Shown: one piece after another, positions 17,776 through 26,748 of the stretch
Position numbering within the stretch: position 1 is the first letter of the stretch
Layout: every line of letters starts with the position of its first letter
Assembly: GCF_902498805.1 (NCBI RefSeq)
Contig: NZ_LR701588.1
Span: 86,823 to 150,822 of the forward strand
Length of the DNA: 64,000 nucleotides
From: Imperialibacter sp. EC-SDR9
Lineage (GTDB): Bacteria; Bacteroidota; Bacteroidia; Cytophagales; Cyclobacteriaceae
Direction: 5' to 3'
Position numbers and translations under genes: made by a program
The notes under the pieces: model-generated
Database searches by the model: none
What the model was told of the DNA's origin: nothing
What the model saw: only the letters and a program-made list of their open reading frames with translations

Positions 17776-18762
17776 ATGAAAAACAACACAATCCATAACG
17801 CCAAGGTCGGTCTGTTCGTCATTGCAGGGGTGGCCTTCCTTGTCATCATGTTGTACATGATAGGCCGTAACCGTAACCTGTTCGGCTCCACTTTTTCAGT
17901 AGTAGCCGTCGTTAGCAATGTCAGCGGTTTGTTACCCGGCAACAATGTTCGGTTTATGGGCATCGACGTGGGCACGGTAAAGTCGGTCACTATCGCCAAC
18001 GACACCTCTATCTACGTAACAATGGTGATTGACAACGAGGTGAAACCCTATATTAAAAAGAATGCGGTTGCCTCTGTTGGCACCGATGGGCTCATGGGAA
18101 ACAAGCTCATCAACATCACCTCCCAGTCGGCCTATGCTGAGGCAGTGGCAGAGGGTGACATTATTTCGTCGGAGGCACCTGTGGAAACCGACGCCATGCT
18201 GCGTACCCTGAACACCACCAATCAAAACATCGAAAAGATCACACAAAACCTGTACGAAATAAGCGAACGGCTTAACCGAAGCAACAGCCTATGGACTTTG
18301 CTTTCTGACACGCTTATTGCCATGGACTTCAAAAGGTCTGTTGGGGCACTCGAAAAGGCAACGGGCAATGCAGTTGAAATAACCAGAATTGGCAAAGAAC
18401 TAGCTTTTTCACTTCAGCAGGGAGACGGCCTTGTTTCAACACTTTTTACTGACACCACAATGGTGCAGGATCTCAACAGTTCGCTTCGGAATATTGAAAA
18501 CGTCAGCAACGAAACCCTCCTGATGATGGAAAACATCAGGCAGCTATCGGATCAAATGAAGGAAGGAGAAGGGGCGGCTGGCCTGATACTGGCCGACTCA
18601 GCGTTCAGGGAGAAGTTGATGAACAGCGCACTCAGTCTTGAACAGGGAACCGACAGGTTCAATGAGAATATGGAAGCCCTGAAATCAAATTTCCTTTTTA
18701 GGAGGTATTTCAAAAAGCTTGAAAAGCAAAAGCAGCAAGAGATTGAAGGCAAAAAGGAGTAA
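17776..18762 (+). CDS. mlaD: MlaD/MCE-domain lipid-transport protein
   Basis: The start at 17776 is chosen because the longer frame runs back into the ATPase gene. The 328-residue protein has a membrane anchor (about 10-30, VGLFVIAGVAFLVIMLYMIG), then an MCE domain (about 38-125, with GLLPGNNVRFMGIDVGTVKSV and VGTDGLMGNKLINI), and a long helical C-terminal tail (about 145-328) that resembles the tunnel-forming helices of longer MCE proteins. It completes the mlaEFD set and has no gene directly downstream on the same strand. Confidence 0.9.
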   Translation: MKNNTIHNAKVGLFVIAGVAFLVIMLYMIGRNRNLFGSTFSVVAVVSNVSGLLPGNNVRFMGIDVGTVKSVTIANDTSIYVTMVIDNEVKPYIKKNAVASVGTDGLMGNKLINITSQSAYAEAVAEGDIISSEAPVETDAMLRTLNTTNQNIEKITQNLYEISERLNRSNSLWTLLSDTLIAMDFKRSVGALEKATGNAVEITRIGKELAFSLQQGDGLVSTLFTDTTMVQDLNSSLRNIENVSNETLLMMENIRQLSDQMKEGEGAAGLILADSAFREKLMNSALSLEQGTDRFNENMEALKSNFLFRRYFKKLEKQKQQEIEGKKE

Positions 18763-18818
18763 GCACGGCTTGACAACTCTTGCCTTCTTGCTTGTTGATA
18801 AAAAATAAGCGATGAGTA

Positions 18819-19316
18819 TTACTTCTCCTTCACGTTCAAATGCCCGACTGACATACTCTCCAGCCTCAATTCAGCTTGTTTTTCCCAGTCTACTATCTCG
18901 TCAATCAAATCAGCCACTACTTCCATTTCTAACTCCAAAGCAAACGTAGAAGCTATTTGATAACGGGCAATTTTATAATGAATAATGCTACGAAGACAGG
19001 CTATAATCACCACCTCCCTTATGTTGTCGCTTAGCGCCCTGCTTATCAATTGGTGGGTTTCATCCACCATTTTATCTATCACCTTATTGCTGTTTGCCGA
19101 CGGTTCTTCCATAAGATAGTTAAACACTCTTTCCAGCTTCAGCACCTTGTCTTCTGCCAGACTGGTGTATTTTGTCAGCTCAGCTTTCATTTCCTTTGAA
19201 GCCACTTTACCAATACAGTCCGTCAATTCCTTTTTTAGTTGCTTCTCAGCTATGTAGAGCTGATTCACCTGATATGACAGTGCATCTTTCAGGTCGGCAA
19301 TTCCGTGGGTTTTCAT
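18819..19316 (-). CDS. DUF892 ferritin-like protein (YciE/YciF family), copy 1
   Basis: This 165-residue helical protein has the DUF892 layout: an N-terminal L..ALSYQVNQLYIAEKQL with the acidic E of the first metal ligand, HQLI and the later IIHYKIARYQIASTFALEL with conserved tyrosines, and WEKQAE near the end. The family forms four-helix bundles related to ferritins and is a stress-induced marker. It follows the PfkB-like gene after 12 nt, and the pair shares the operator at 20602. A paralogue is at 53215. Confidence 0.8.
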   Translation of the reverse strand: MKTHGIADLKDALSYQVNQLYIAEKQLKKELTDCIGKVASKEMKAELTKYTSLAEDKVLKLERVFNYLMEEPSANSNKVIDKMVDETHQLISRALSDNIREVVIIACLRSIIHYKIARYQIASTFALELEMEVVADLIDEIVDWEKQAELRLESMSVGHLNVKEK

Positions 19317-19328
19317 CGTAGTACAATT

Positions 19329-20501
19329 TTAGTTTATGTGCTGCTTGTGAGCAGCTTTCTTCTCATCGGCCCAAGTCTTCAGGTATTCAATCACGTCTTC
19401 AATACAAGGGCTGTAGCCGTTCTGTATGAAGGCTCCTGAAGCAGCAGTGCCCAATAATGCGCATTGGCGTCGGTTCATACCCTCTAGCAGCCCGAGACAA
19501 TAACCAGCATTAAAATTATCGCCACCACCCATCAGCACCTTTGGGGTCTCCACCTTGCTTCCGCTCACCTCAATTATTCCTTCATCATAAGCCACAAAAG
19601 TGGTCTCCCGGCTACGAACAATCACAGCGTCAATATCAAAAACCCTGAAAATAAATCTCGCCATCTCGCTCATTGCGGGTATTTTCACCTTTGTCTGGTC
19701 TTGCGTCGGTTCATAGCCATTGAGTACTAACCAGAGTTTACTTGCCTCCTGCTGATTCAAGCTAACAGTGACCTTGCCAAAAGCGGCAAACTCATCAATC
19801 AACTCAACCATCTGCCCTATCTTCTTGCGGGGTATCTTGTACGGATCTCCGATATGGAAGAAAAATAGCGCATCTTTTTTACCAGTCGCCTTGATCATAT
19901 CCTCCAAAAATCCTCTCCAGATAGAGGAAGCAAAAGGTAGCCTGGCCCAGTCCACCAGCGCAAAAAGCTCTGCTTTTTTCACCACTCTTTTCAACTGGTC
20001 GAATACTTCAGTATGAGTTTTTATATACTCCCAGTCGTAGTTGTTGAACATGGCCTGGTCAGACAAAACTATCTTTGCATCGTTGAACTCCAGGATCTGG
20101 TTCTCTCCAGGATCCATCACTGATGTTATCTCGCACAACTTGTGCATTTTCATAAACACAGGATGCAGCGCCGGATGTCCCATGGCTCCGAGGCAATGTG
20201 TTTGAATGCCGAGGCTTCCGAGCGTATTGGATAAAATGGGTGCATCGCCGCCAATCCGAATCTTAGTAGTGGAGGTTTCTATATCCCCCCCACCGACTCG
20301 CATTGATCCCAAGTGGTCAGTAAACTCACCCAAGCTGTCGAAATAGGTAGCATTATTGCCCTTCTTTTTAGCGACTACTCGTTGTATTTTGTCCACAAAG
20401 CCATCGAACCCGGTAAAAGCGAGATGGCTGTCCTCCTCATAGTTGCGCAGCGGAATCAGCTTGCGCCAGAGGCTGTCGAGGTCTTTTTTGCTGGTTTCCA
20501 T
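19329..20501 (-). CDS. PfkB-like sugar kinase, copy 1
   Basis: The 390-residue protein carries PfkB/ribokinase motifs: GGDAPILSNTLGSLGI (about 86-101) and, near the C-terminus, MGGGDNFNAGYCLGLL (about 333-348), a variant of the DTxGAGD active-site motif with catalytic Asp. It is longer than ordinary PfkB kinases. The copy at 31076 (393 aa) shares the same motifs. The substrate is unknown. It is co-transcribed with the DUF892 gene that follows on the minus strand. Confidence 0.8.
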   Translation of the reverse strand: METSKKDLDSLWRKLIPLRNYEEDSHLAFTGFDGFVDKIQRVVAKKKGNNATYFDSLGEFTDHLGSMRVGGGDIETSTTKIRIGGDAPILSNTLGSLGIQTHCLGAMGHPALHPVFMKMHKLCEITSVMDPGENQILEFNDAKIVLSDQAMFNNYDWEYIKTHTEVFDQLKRVVKKAELFALVDWARLPFASSIWRGFLEDMIKATGKKDALFFFHIGDPYKIPRKKIGQMVELIDEFAAFGKVTVSLNQQEASKLWLVLNGYEPTQDQTKVKIPAMSEMARFIFRVFDIDAVIVRSRETTFVAYDEGIIEVSGSKVETPKVLMGGGDNFNAGYCLGLLEGMNRRQCALLGTAASGAFIQNGYSPCIEDVIEYLKTWADEKKAAHKQHIN

Positions 20502-20548
20502 GGCTTGTCTTTTTTAGGTTTAATAGTCCCTCTCTCAAATTGCTTTCA

Positions 20549-20613
20549 TTAAGATACTCCCCATACAAACAAGAATGAATGACCCGCAACGGTCATTCAA
20601 GTGACATTGGTCA
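20549..20613 (-). promoter_or_regulatory. Operator pair and -7 box for the PfkB/DUF892 operon 1
   Basis: TGACATTGGTCA (20602-20613) is an exact core. A degenerate copy, TGACCCGCAACG (20580-20591), lies exactly 22 bp nearer the gene. TATCTTAA (20556-20549, minus) begins 23 nt after the degenerate copy. The proximal centre is 84.5 nt before the ATG at 20501. Remaining intergenic DNA to 20741 shows no gene. Confidence 0.7.
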
Positions 20614-20741
20614 TTAGTGCGGAAGATGAGCAGCCACTGTTCACACTGGCATCTTCTTTACTTGAAATAATAACCCGCAAAAATCTATAGCACCTAAACT
20701 GGCACCAACTCAATTGGTCGCCGCCTGCTACACCAGGCTAA

Positions 20742-23135
20742 TCAAAGATCAGCCTGTACCAGAGGTATTTCCCTTTCTGCCACCATAATGTTCTCTATTC
20801 CTTTGATCAGCGCATCCGGATTAAAGGAAATTGAGTCAATGCCAGACGAAACCAGGAACCTGGCAAAGTCAGGATAGTCGCTCGGTGCCTGTCCGCACAA
20901 GCCAACTTTCACGCCCTTTCTGTGAGCTGCAACGATCAGCTGCCTGATCAAAAAAGTGACTGCTTCATTTCTTTCGTTGAACAGATCACTGATAATGGCT
21001 GAGTCACGGTCGATACCAAGTGTGAGTTGGGTGAGATCGTTCGAACCAATCGAAAAGCCGTCAAACAGGTCTGCAAACTGATCGGCAAGAAGGATGTTGC
21101 TAGGGATCTCCGCCATTACATACACCTCCAGGCCATTTTTGCTGCTTTCCAGTCCAAACTCTCTCATTACTTCCAGCACCTGCTTACCTTCCTCCACGGT
21201 TCGGCAAAATGGGATCATTACCCTCACATTGGTTAGCCCCATTTGGTCACGCACTTTTTTAATGGCTTGACACTCCAATCCAAAACCTTCCCGATAACGC
21301 TCGTTGTAATATCGGCTGGCCCCTCTGAAGCCAAGCATTGGGTTTTCCTCGTCGGGCTCAAACTGTCGACCTCCAAGCAGTTTGGCGTATTCATTGGTCT
21401 TGAAGTCACTCATCCGTACGATTACCTCTCTGGGGTAAAACGCCGCTGCCACCATGCCAATGGATTCGGCCAGTTGCTCCACAAAAAACTTCTTCTTGTC
21501 AGTGTAGTGCCTCGTGACAGCTTCAATCTGTTTCTTTTCGGCAGACGATGGCAGCTCATCAAACTTCACCAGCGCCATAGGATGCACTTGTAGGGTATTG
21601 CTGATGATAAACTCCATCCGTAGCAAGCCGACACCGTCGTTAGGGTAAGAGGCGTAAAGCAGGGCTTTCTCAGGATCCGCCAGAATGAGCATTCGCTTGG
21701 TTTTTGTCTCCTTGATCTTTTCCATCGGAATCACCTTCTCCTGCCAGTCAAGCTTGCCGTCGTATACTTTCCCGACATCTCCCCCGGCACACGACACCGT
21801 AATCGTTTGACCATCGGACAGCTTTTCTGTAGCTAACAACGTGCCCACCACGGCAGGAATACCAAGCTCCCTGGCGATGATGCTGGCATGGCTTGTGCGG
21901 CCTCCCTTGTTAGTAACAATGCACACAGCTTTGCGCAGCAGCGCATTCCAGTCGGGGTTGGTAATGTCTGCCACAAGAATGTCTCCCTCCTGAACTTTGC
22001 CGGCATCTGCCAGAGAGCGAACTACACAAGCTCTGCCACTGACAACAGAATGCCCCACCGCTTTGCCCATTAGCAGCGGCTCTTCCGCTGCTTTTATCGA
22101 ATATTCCTTTAGTTCAATTTGCTTGTTTTGCCCATGTATTGTCTCCGGCCTGGCCTGTATGATATACAACTGGTCGTTCAATCCGTCTTTTGCCCATTCG
22201 ATGTCCATAGGTAGCTTGTAGTGCTTTTCGATGGCGTGGCACCACTTACCCAACTGCGTCACCTCCTCATCCGACAGCACGTACTGATCCCTCAGCCGCT
22301 GAGGCGTTTCCTTCCAAATCGTGTTGTCGCCTTTTGTTCCATACACCATCATTTGCTGTTTGCCCCCCATTCGCCTGAACACAATACTGTCCATTCCTTT
22401 TTCTATGGCTGGTTTAAACAGATAAAACTCATCGGTATTTACCGCTCCCTGCACCACGCTCTCGCCCAGTCCCCAGGCGCCCGTCACGTATATGAGGTTT
22501 TTATTTCCGCTCTCAGGTTCTATGGTAAAGGCCACGCCAGCACTGCTCTTGTCGGATCGCACCATCACCTGCACCCCCACCGACAGGCCCACCTGCATGT
22601 GATCAAATCCGTTGTCAATCCTGTATTTGATAGCCCTGTCGTTGAAAAGAGAGCGGTAACACTTTTTCACAGCCTCCAAAAGGTCGCCTTCGGAATGCAC
22701 GTTAAGAAACGACTCATGCTGTCCGGCAAAACTGGCCGTTGGAGAATCCTCGGCAGTTGCACTGCTACGTACCGCAACCGAAAGATTACCACCGTGAGTG
22801 GCCGCCAGTGCCTGATAGGCTTTTGATATGGAAGCTTGCAATTCTCCCGGCAATGTAGCCCCGGCTACGAGCGACCTGCATTTGCTCCCTACGTCGGGCA
22901 GGTTGTCGAGCGTTTTCACATCAACGGATTCACAAAGTGCCTGCAATTTGCTGGTCAGTTGATTGGCGTGGAGAAATTCGTTCCAGCCAGCAACAGTAAT
23001 AGCAAACCCATCGGGCACGCTGATACCTTGCTCTGCCAACTGGCTAATCATTTCGCCAAGTGACGCATTTTTACCACCCACTTTGGCCAGGTCAGCCATG
23101 GAGATGCGTTGAAACGGTAGAATGAAATTTTTCAT
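20742..23135 (-). CDS. ppsA: Phosphoenolpyruvate synthase
   Basis: The 797-residue protein contains the PEP-synthase domains in order: ATP-grasp-like N-terminus (GGKNASLGEM near 19-28, SSATAEDSPTASFAGQHESFLNV near 118), the phosphohistidine domain with GGRTSHASIIARELGIPAVVG (active His, near 420), and a C-terminal TIM-barrel (FRGASRYY, GLCGQAPSDYP near 753). It makes PEP from pyruvate and ATP. I chose the ATG at 23135 because the frame's upstream GTG at 23228 overlaps an operator and would put 31 extra residues of low complexity before the conserved MKNFILPF start. Confidence 0.95.
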   Translation of the reverse strand: MKNFILPFQRISMADLAKVGGKNASLGEMISQLAEQGISVPDGFAITVAGWNEFLHANQLTSKLQALCESVDVKTLDNLPDVGSKCRSLVAGATLPGELQASISKAYQALAATHGGNLSVAVRSSATAEDSPTASFAGQHESFLNVHSEGDLLEAVKKCYRSLFNDRAIKYRIDNGFDHMQVGLSVGVQVMVRSDKSSAGVAFTIEPESGNKNLIYVTGAWGLGESVVQGAVNTDEFYLFKPAIEKGMDSIVFRRMGGKQQMMVYGTKGDNTIWKETPQRLRDQYVLSDEEVTQLGKWCHAIEKHYKLPMDIEWAKDGLNDQLYIIQARPETIHGQNKQIELKEYSIKAAEEPLLMGKAVGHSVVSGRACVVRSLADAGKVQEGDILVADITNPDWNALLRKAVCIVTNKGGRTSHASIIARELGIPAVVGTLLATEKLSDGQTITVSCAGGDVGKVYDGKLDWQEKVIPMEKIKETKTKRMLILADPEKALLYASYPNDGVGLLRMEFIISNTLQVHPMALVKFDELPSSAEKKQIEAVTRHYTDKKKFFVEQLAESIGMVAAAFYPREVIVRMSDFKTNEYAKLLGGRQFEPDEENPMLGFRGASRYYNERYREGFGLECQAIKKVRDQMGLTNVRVMIPFCRTVEEGKQVLEVMREFGLESSKNGLEVYVMAEIPSNILLADQFADLFDGFSIGSNDLTQLTLGIDRDSAIISDLFNERNEAVTFLIRQLIVAAHRKGVKVGLCGQAPSDYPDFARFLVSSGIDSISFNPDALIKGIENIMVAEREIPLVQADL

Positions 23136-23162
23136 AAGCTGATTTTCGCAGTATTGATCAGC

Positions 23163-23227
23163 TAAACCTACCTCAGAAAAACCGCCGCTGCCATGACAGG
23201 CATCAACACCGGGACTGACAATGGTCA
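23163..23227 (-). promoter_or_regulatory. Operator pair and -7 box for PEP synthase
   Basis: Two exact cores, TGACAGGCATCA (23194-23205) and TGACAATGGTCA (23216-23227), are 22 bp apart. TAGGTTTA (23170-23163, minus) lies 23 nt from the proximal copy. The proximal centre is 64.5 nt before the ATG at 23135. This is the clearest exact pair in the window. Confidence 0.85.
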
Positions 23228-23279
23228 CGAGTTTGCCAATGGCGAAAAAAAGTTACTCAACTGACTTGATTGAAAATGA

Positions 23280-23345
23280 TGACAAAAATCCTGAGGGCAC
23301 AATGACCAGCGTCAGTGGTTTTTGCCATTTCATTGAACATATTAT
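23280..23345 (+). promoter_or_regulatory. Operator and -7 box for the 62-aa ORF at 23382
   Basis: TGACCAGCGTCA (23303-23314) is an exact core, with a partial copy TGACAAAAATCC 23 bp upstream. CATATTAT begins at 23338, 23 nt downstream, similar to the -7 box of the Mla operon. It faces rightward toward the small ORF at 23382. Confidence 0.6.
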
Positions 23346-23381
23346 TTATGAATAAGTGGAACTCTAAAAACACTACCAGCC

Positions 23382-23570
23382 ATGAATTATAGCAAAAATA
23401 CACTTACCCCAATTGCCGATGCAGCACGCTTCTTCCATGAAATAAAAGGCAGGATCCGTTATGAAGAAAGGAGGCTGGTGGCAAGAGGGCGAGAGTTGCT
23501 CCCCAAGCGAATGGCACCGGGCGACAAAAATCGGGCGGGCGACCGCATGATAAAAATGGAATACTTGTAA
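23382..23570 (+). CDS. Small basic hypothetical protein (62 aa)
   Basis: The product is rich in Arg/Lys/Glu (DAARFFHEIKGRIRYEERRL) with no signal peptide or membrane segment and no recognised family. Size alone would make it doubtful. Its start lies 73.5 nt after the centre of an exact island operator with a correctly spaced -7-like box, so expression under the same regulator is plausible. The region 23571-23855 that follows shows no gene. Confidence 0.5.
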   Translation: MNYSKNTLTPIADAARFFHEIKGRIRYEERRLVARGRELLPKRMAPGDKNRAGDRMIKMEYL

Positions 23571-23833
23571 CCTTTTTTAATAATGCGGGCAGCTTCAGTA
23601 GCACCTTGTGCAACCAGCCGCTACTCAACTGGTTTTTTTTCTTACCGGATGACATAGAGTGGTGATTCCTGGCTGCCTCCTACTAATCCACTCAGCCGCA
23701 TTTTTTACAAAAACTCTGGTTGCATATTGAGTCACATTGTTGCTGTCGGCCTCAAGGCTTGACCTGCTCATTTCGTCAATGGCTACAGATGCACCTAACC
23801 AATCATTTTATTCGCTCCCTGTCGCCGTTTGAG

Positions 23834-23898
23834 TGATTTCTCTCTCAAACTGCCTTGATCCAAATCATATTTCCCGTTGAGAAAAAGCCCTAACATTA
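23834..23898 (+). promoter_or_regulatory. Operator pair and -7 box for the P-type ATPase
   Basis: TGATCCAAATCA (23856-23867) is an exact core. TGATTTCTCTCA (23834-23845, one mismatch) is 22 bp upstream. TAACATTA starts at 23891, 23 nt downstream. The proximal centre is 65.5 nt before the ATG at 23927. Confidence 0.75.
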
Positions 23899-23926
23899 CT
23901 TGCAACGACATCGCAAGCGAACCAAC

Positions 23927-26695
23927 ATGAACAGCCAAACCACAACCACTAACGATAGTGCTTCGGCCACAACAACAGACGCCAGTGCCGGACACACTGA
24001 TTTTTCGCAACTCACTGCAGAAGAATCTCTTGCTGCACTAGGTGCTACCAGAAAGGGGTTGGATCAGGATGAGGTTGCCAAACGTCTGATTGCATTTGGG
24101 CCAAACGAAATTCAGGAGAAAAAGAGGCAGCCGCTGCTGTTCCTTTTTCTCAAGCAGTTTAAAAGCCTTCTGATAGCTGTCTTGTTTATGGCGGCTATCC
24201 TGTCATACATAACAGGAAACATTGCTGACGTCTATATCATCATTATCGTAGTGATTGTAGATGCCTGTATCGGTTTTTTTATGGAACTGAAAGCGGAGAG
24301 CGCCGTATCCTCCCTTAAAAAAATCCTAAATCCACTGGCGAAGGTGGTCAGAGCCAACCAAACAATGACTATTGCCGCCCGGGAGCTGGTACCTGGCGAC
24401 ATTATTATTGTGGAGGAAGGCGATAGCATTCCAGCGGACAGCCGCCTCCTTGAAGGAAAAAACGTTCGAACACAGGAGTCATCGCTCACGGGAGAGTCGT
24501 TGCCGGAATCCAAAACAACAGACGTTTTGTCCGGCCCCACCGTAATGGCGGATCAAAAAAACATGCTATGGAAAGGCACTTTCGTAGTAGGAGGCTACGG
24601 CACTGCGTTGGTAGTGCACACAGGAGTGAGAACGGAAATTGGAAAAGTAGCCGAAGCTCTTTATGAGATAAAACCCTCGATATCACATTTTCAAAAGAAA
24701 ATAAACAAGCTAGCCTCTCAGATGGGTGCAGCGAGCATTTTCTTCGCCCTGGTACTTTTCATAATTAGCTATTTCACCTTGAACGTACCTGTCCGTGAGC
24801 TCCTGCTGATCTCAGTGGCCGCCATGGTCTCGATAATACCGGAAGGACTTCCATCTATCATAGCTATTGTGCTGGCCATTGGTGCTCGCAGAATGGCTAA
24901 AAGAAATGCCATTGTCAGGGAATTCACTTCTACAGAAACGCTTGGCGCTGTTTCTACTATTATCACCGACAAAACAGGCACCCTAACTAAAAATGCACTG
25001 ACGGTACGCAAACTTTTTATTCCAGATGAGTTGGAGGCGGGTGCCGATTTCGAGGTAACGGGTGAAGGCTGGTCTCCTGAAGGCACTATCATTCGAAAGA
25101 ACGCAATAGCCGATACTAACAATGATGTGGCCCTGCAACGACTGCTTCAAATTGCCGCCTACTGCAACAACGCATCTATCAGAAAGACCGCCAAACCCAA
25201 TAATTATGAGTTGACCGGAGACCCAACCGAAGGTGCTTTAGCAGTGCTGGCCCAAAAAGGAGGAACCGCTGTTGACGACAAAAAGAAAGTGGACGACCTG
25301 CCCTTCAATTCAACCATGAAACTGCGAGCCACCATTGTCAGGGAAGATGATGGCGAAACAAACCTGCTTGTTGTGGGTGCACCTGAGAAGATCTTGGCTC
25401 TCTCTACAAAAATACTGCACTCAAACGGTTTGAGGACAATGAACCCGCAATCAGCCAACTTGCTGGCAAACAAAATTGATGATTGGAGTGCCCAAACCAT
25501 GAGGGTTATCGGGCTTGCTTACAGACCATTTCAGAAGCAAAAATTGAAAGAAGATGATATAAACGAATTGATTTTCGTCGGTCTTGTTGGCATGATAGAC
25601 CCACCCCGCCTGGAAGTGCCAAAGGCCATTCAGAACTGCAAGAGAGCCGGCATACGGGTAATTATGGCAACCGGAGATCATATCAGCACAGCTGTAGCCA
25701 TTGCCAGGTCAGTTGGCATCATTGGAGTACATGACAATGACGAACGGCTGGCTTTGACCGAAGAGCAACTGCTTAGCTTGTCTCCGTCAGCGTTTGATGA
25801 GGCCATTCGCACTGTGAATGTGTTTGCCAGATTAACACCTAAAACCAAACTCAAACTTGTGGGGAGACTTCAGGAAATGGGTGAACTGGTGGCCATGACC
25901 GGCGATGGGGTAAACGACGCCCCTGCACTAAAAAGAGCCGATGTGGGTATTGCTATGGGAATTATGGGTACCGATGTGGCTCGTGATGCCGCCAAAGTAG
26001 TATTGGCAGATGACAACTTTGCGTCCATTGTCAATGCCATTGAAGAGGGGCGCATCGTCTTCGCCAACGCCCGGCAGGCCAGCTTTTTCCTTATCACAAC
26101 CAACTTTGCAGAGATAGCCACGCTGATCATGGCTGTCGCACTCGGTTTGCCAATTCCCCTGACTGCCATCCAAATTCTGTGGCTCAATTTGGTAACCGAT
26201 GGCATTGGCGACATGGCACTCGCCGTCGAAAAAGGACACGACGATGCATTGGATGCACAACCGATAAGAAAAGACGAAGGAATCTTAAATAAAAGCATTG
26301 TGCCATTTCTCATCGTAAACGTCTTCGTGATGGCCGGTCTTACCCTCGCCGCCTATCTTTATTTTATCCCGCAAGGCATCGACACTGCAAGAAGTGCAGC
26401 TTTTGTGGTTATGTCTTTCACACAGCTTTTTAATCTCTACAATATGCGCTCCTTAAAAAAATCAGTTTTTGAAATCGGCATTTTAACCAATGGCTACATT
26501 AGCCTCACCATGGTGTCGTCTTTGGTAATTACTGCTGTGATTTTGTTTGTCCCCTACTTTCAGGAAATCTTTGGATTTGGGCCATTGAAGGTGATAACCT
26601 TTTTCACCCTGGCAGCATTATCTTCTGTCGTTCTTTGGAGTATTGAACTATTAAAATATGCCAAAAACATAGCGGGACGCCAAACTGGCACCTGA
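23927..26695 (+). CDS. Cation-transporting P-type ATPase (P2-type, Ca2+/Na+/K+-like)
   Basis: The 922-residue protein has all P-ATPase motifs: actuator TGES (in LTGESLPESK), phosphorylation loop DKTGTLTKN (Asp about 348), nucleotide-binding KGAPEK-like VGAPEK, MATGDHISTA, and hinge GDGVNDAPALKRADVGIAMG. It has about ten membrane helices and an N-terminal cation-ATPase domain (LAALGATRKGLDQDEVAKRL), as in SERCA/PMA-like enzymes. Ion specificity cannot be read from the sequence. The frame allows a start at 23900, but 23927 is preferred for the standard MNS start. Confidence 0.9.
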   Translation: MNSQTTTTNDSASATTTDASAGHTDFSQLTAEESLAALGATRKGLDQDEVAKRLIAFGPNEIQEKKRQPLLFLFLKQFKSLLIAVLFMAAILSYITGNIADVYIIIIVVIVDACIGFFMELKAESAVSSLKKILNPLAKVVRANQTMTIAARELVPGDIIIVEEGDSIPADSRLLEGKNVRTQESSLTGESLPESKTTDVLSGPTVMADQKNMLWKGTFVVGGYGTALVVHTGVRTEIGKVAEALYEIKPSISHFQKKINKLASQMGAASIFFALVLFIISYFTLNVPVRELLLISVAAMVSIIPEGLPSIIAIVLAIGARRMAKRNAIVREFTSTETLGAVSTIITDKTGTLTKNALTVRKLFIPDELEAGADFEVTGEGWSPEGTIIRKNAIADTNNDVALQRLLQIAAYCNNASIRKTAKPNNYELTGDPTEGALAVLAQKGGTAVDDKKKVDDLPFNSTMKLRATIVREDDGETNLLVVGAPEKILALSTKILHSNGLRTMNPQSANLLANKIDDWSAQTMRVIGLAYRPFQKQKLKEDDINELIFVGLVGMIDPPRLEVPKAIQNCKRAGIRVIMATGDHISTAVAIARSVGIIGVHDNDERLALTEEQLLSLSPSAFDEAIRTVNVFARLTPKTKLKLVGRLQEMGELVAMTGDGVNDAPALKRADVGIAMGIMGTDVARDAAKVVLADDNFASIVNAIEEGRIVFANARQASFFLITTNFAEIATLIMAVALGLPIPLTAIQILWLNLVTDGIGDMALAVEKGHDDALDAQPIRKDEGILNKSIVPFLIVNVFVMAGLTLAAYLYFIPQGIDTARSAAFVVMSFTQLFNLYNMRSLKKSVFEIGILTNGYISLTMVSSLVITAVILFVPYFQEIFGFGPLKVITFFTLAALSSVVLWSIELLKYAKNIAGRQTGT

Positions 26696-26748
26696 CTGAA
26701 TTCGGCTACAAGTTCGCCCTGTGTTATTAATATTCAGGTACTGGAAAA

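Noticed and set aside
23136..23228. Upstream GTG start of PEP synthase
   Set aside because: The GTG overlaps an operator, and the 31 extra residues are not like any PEP-synthase start.
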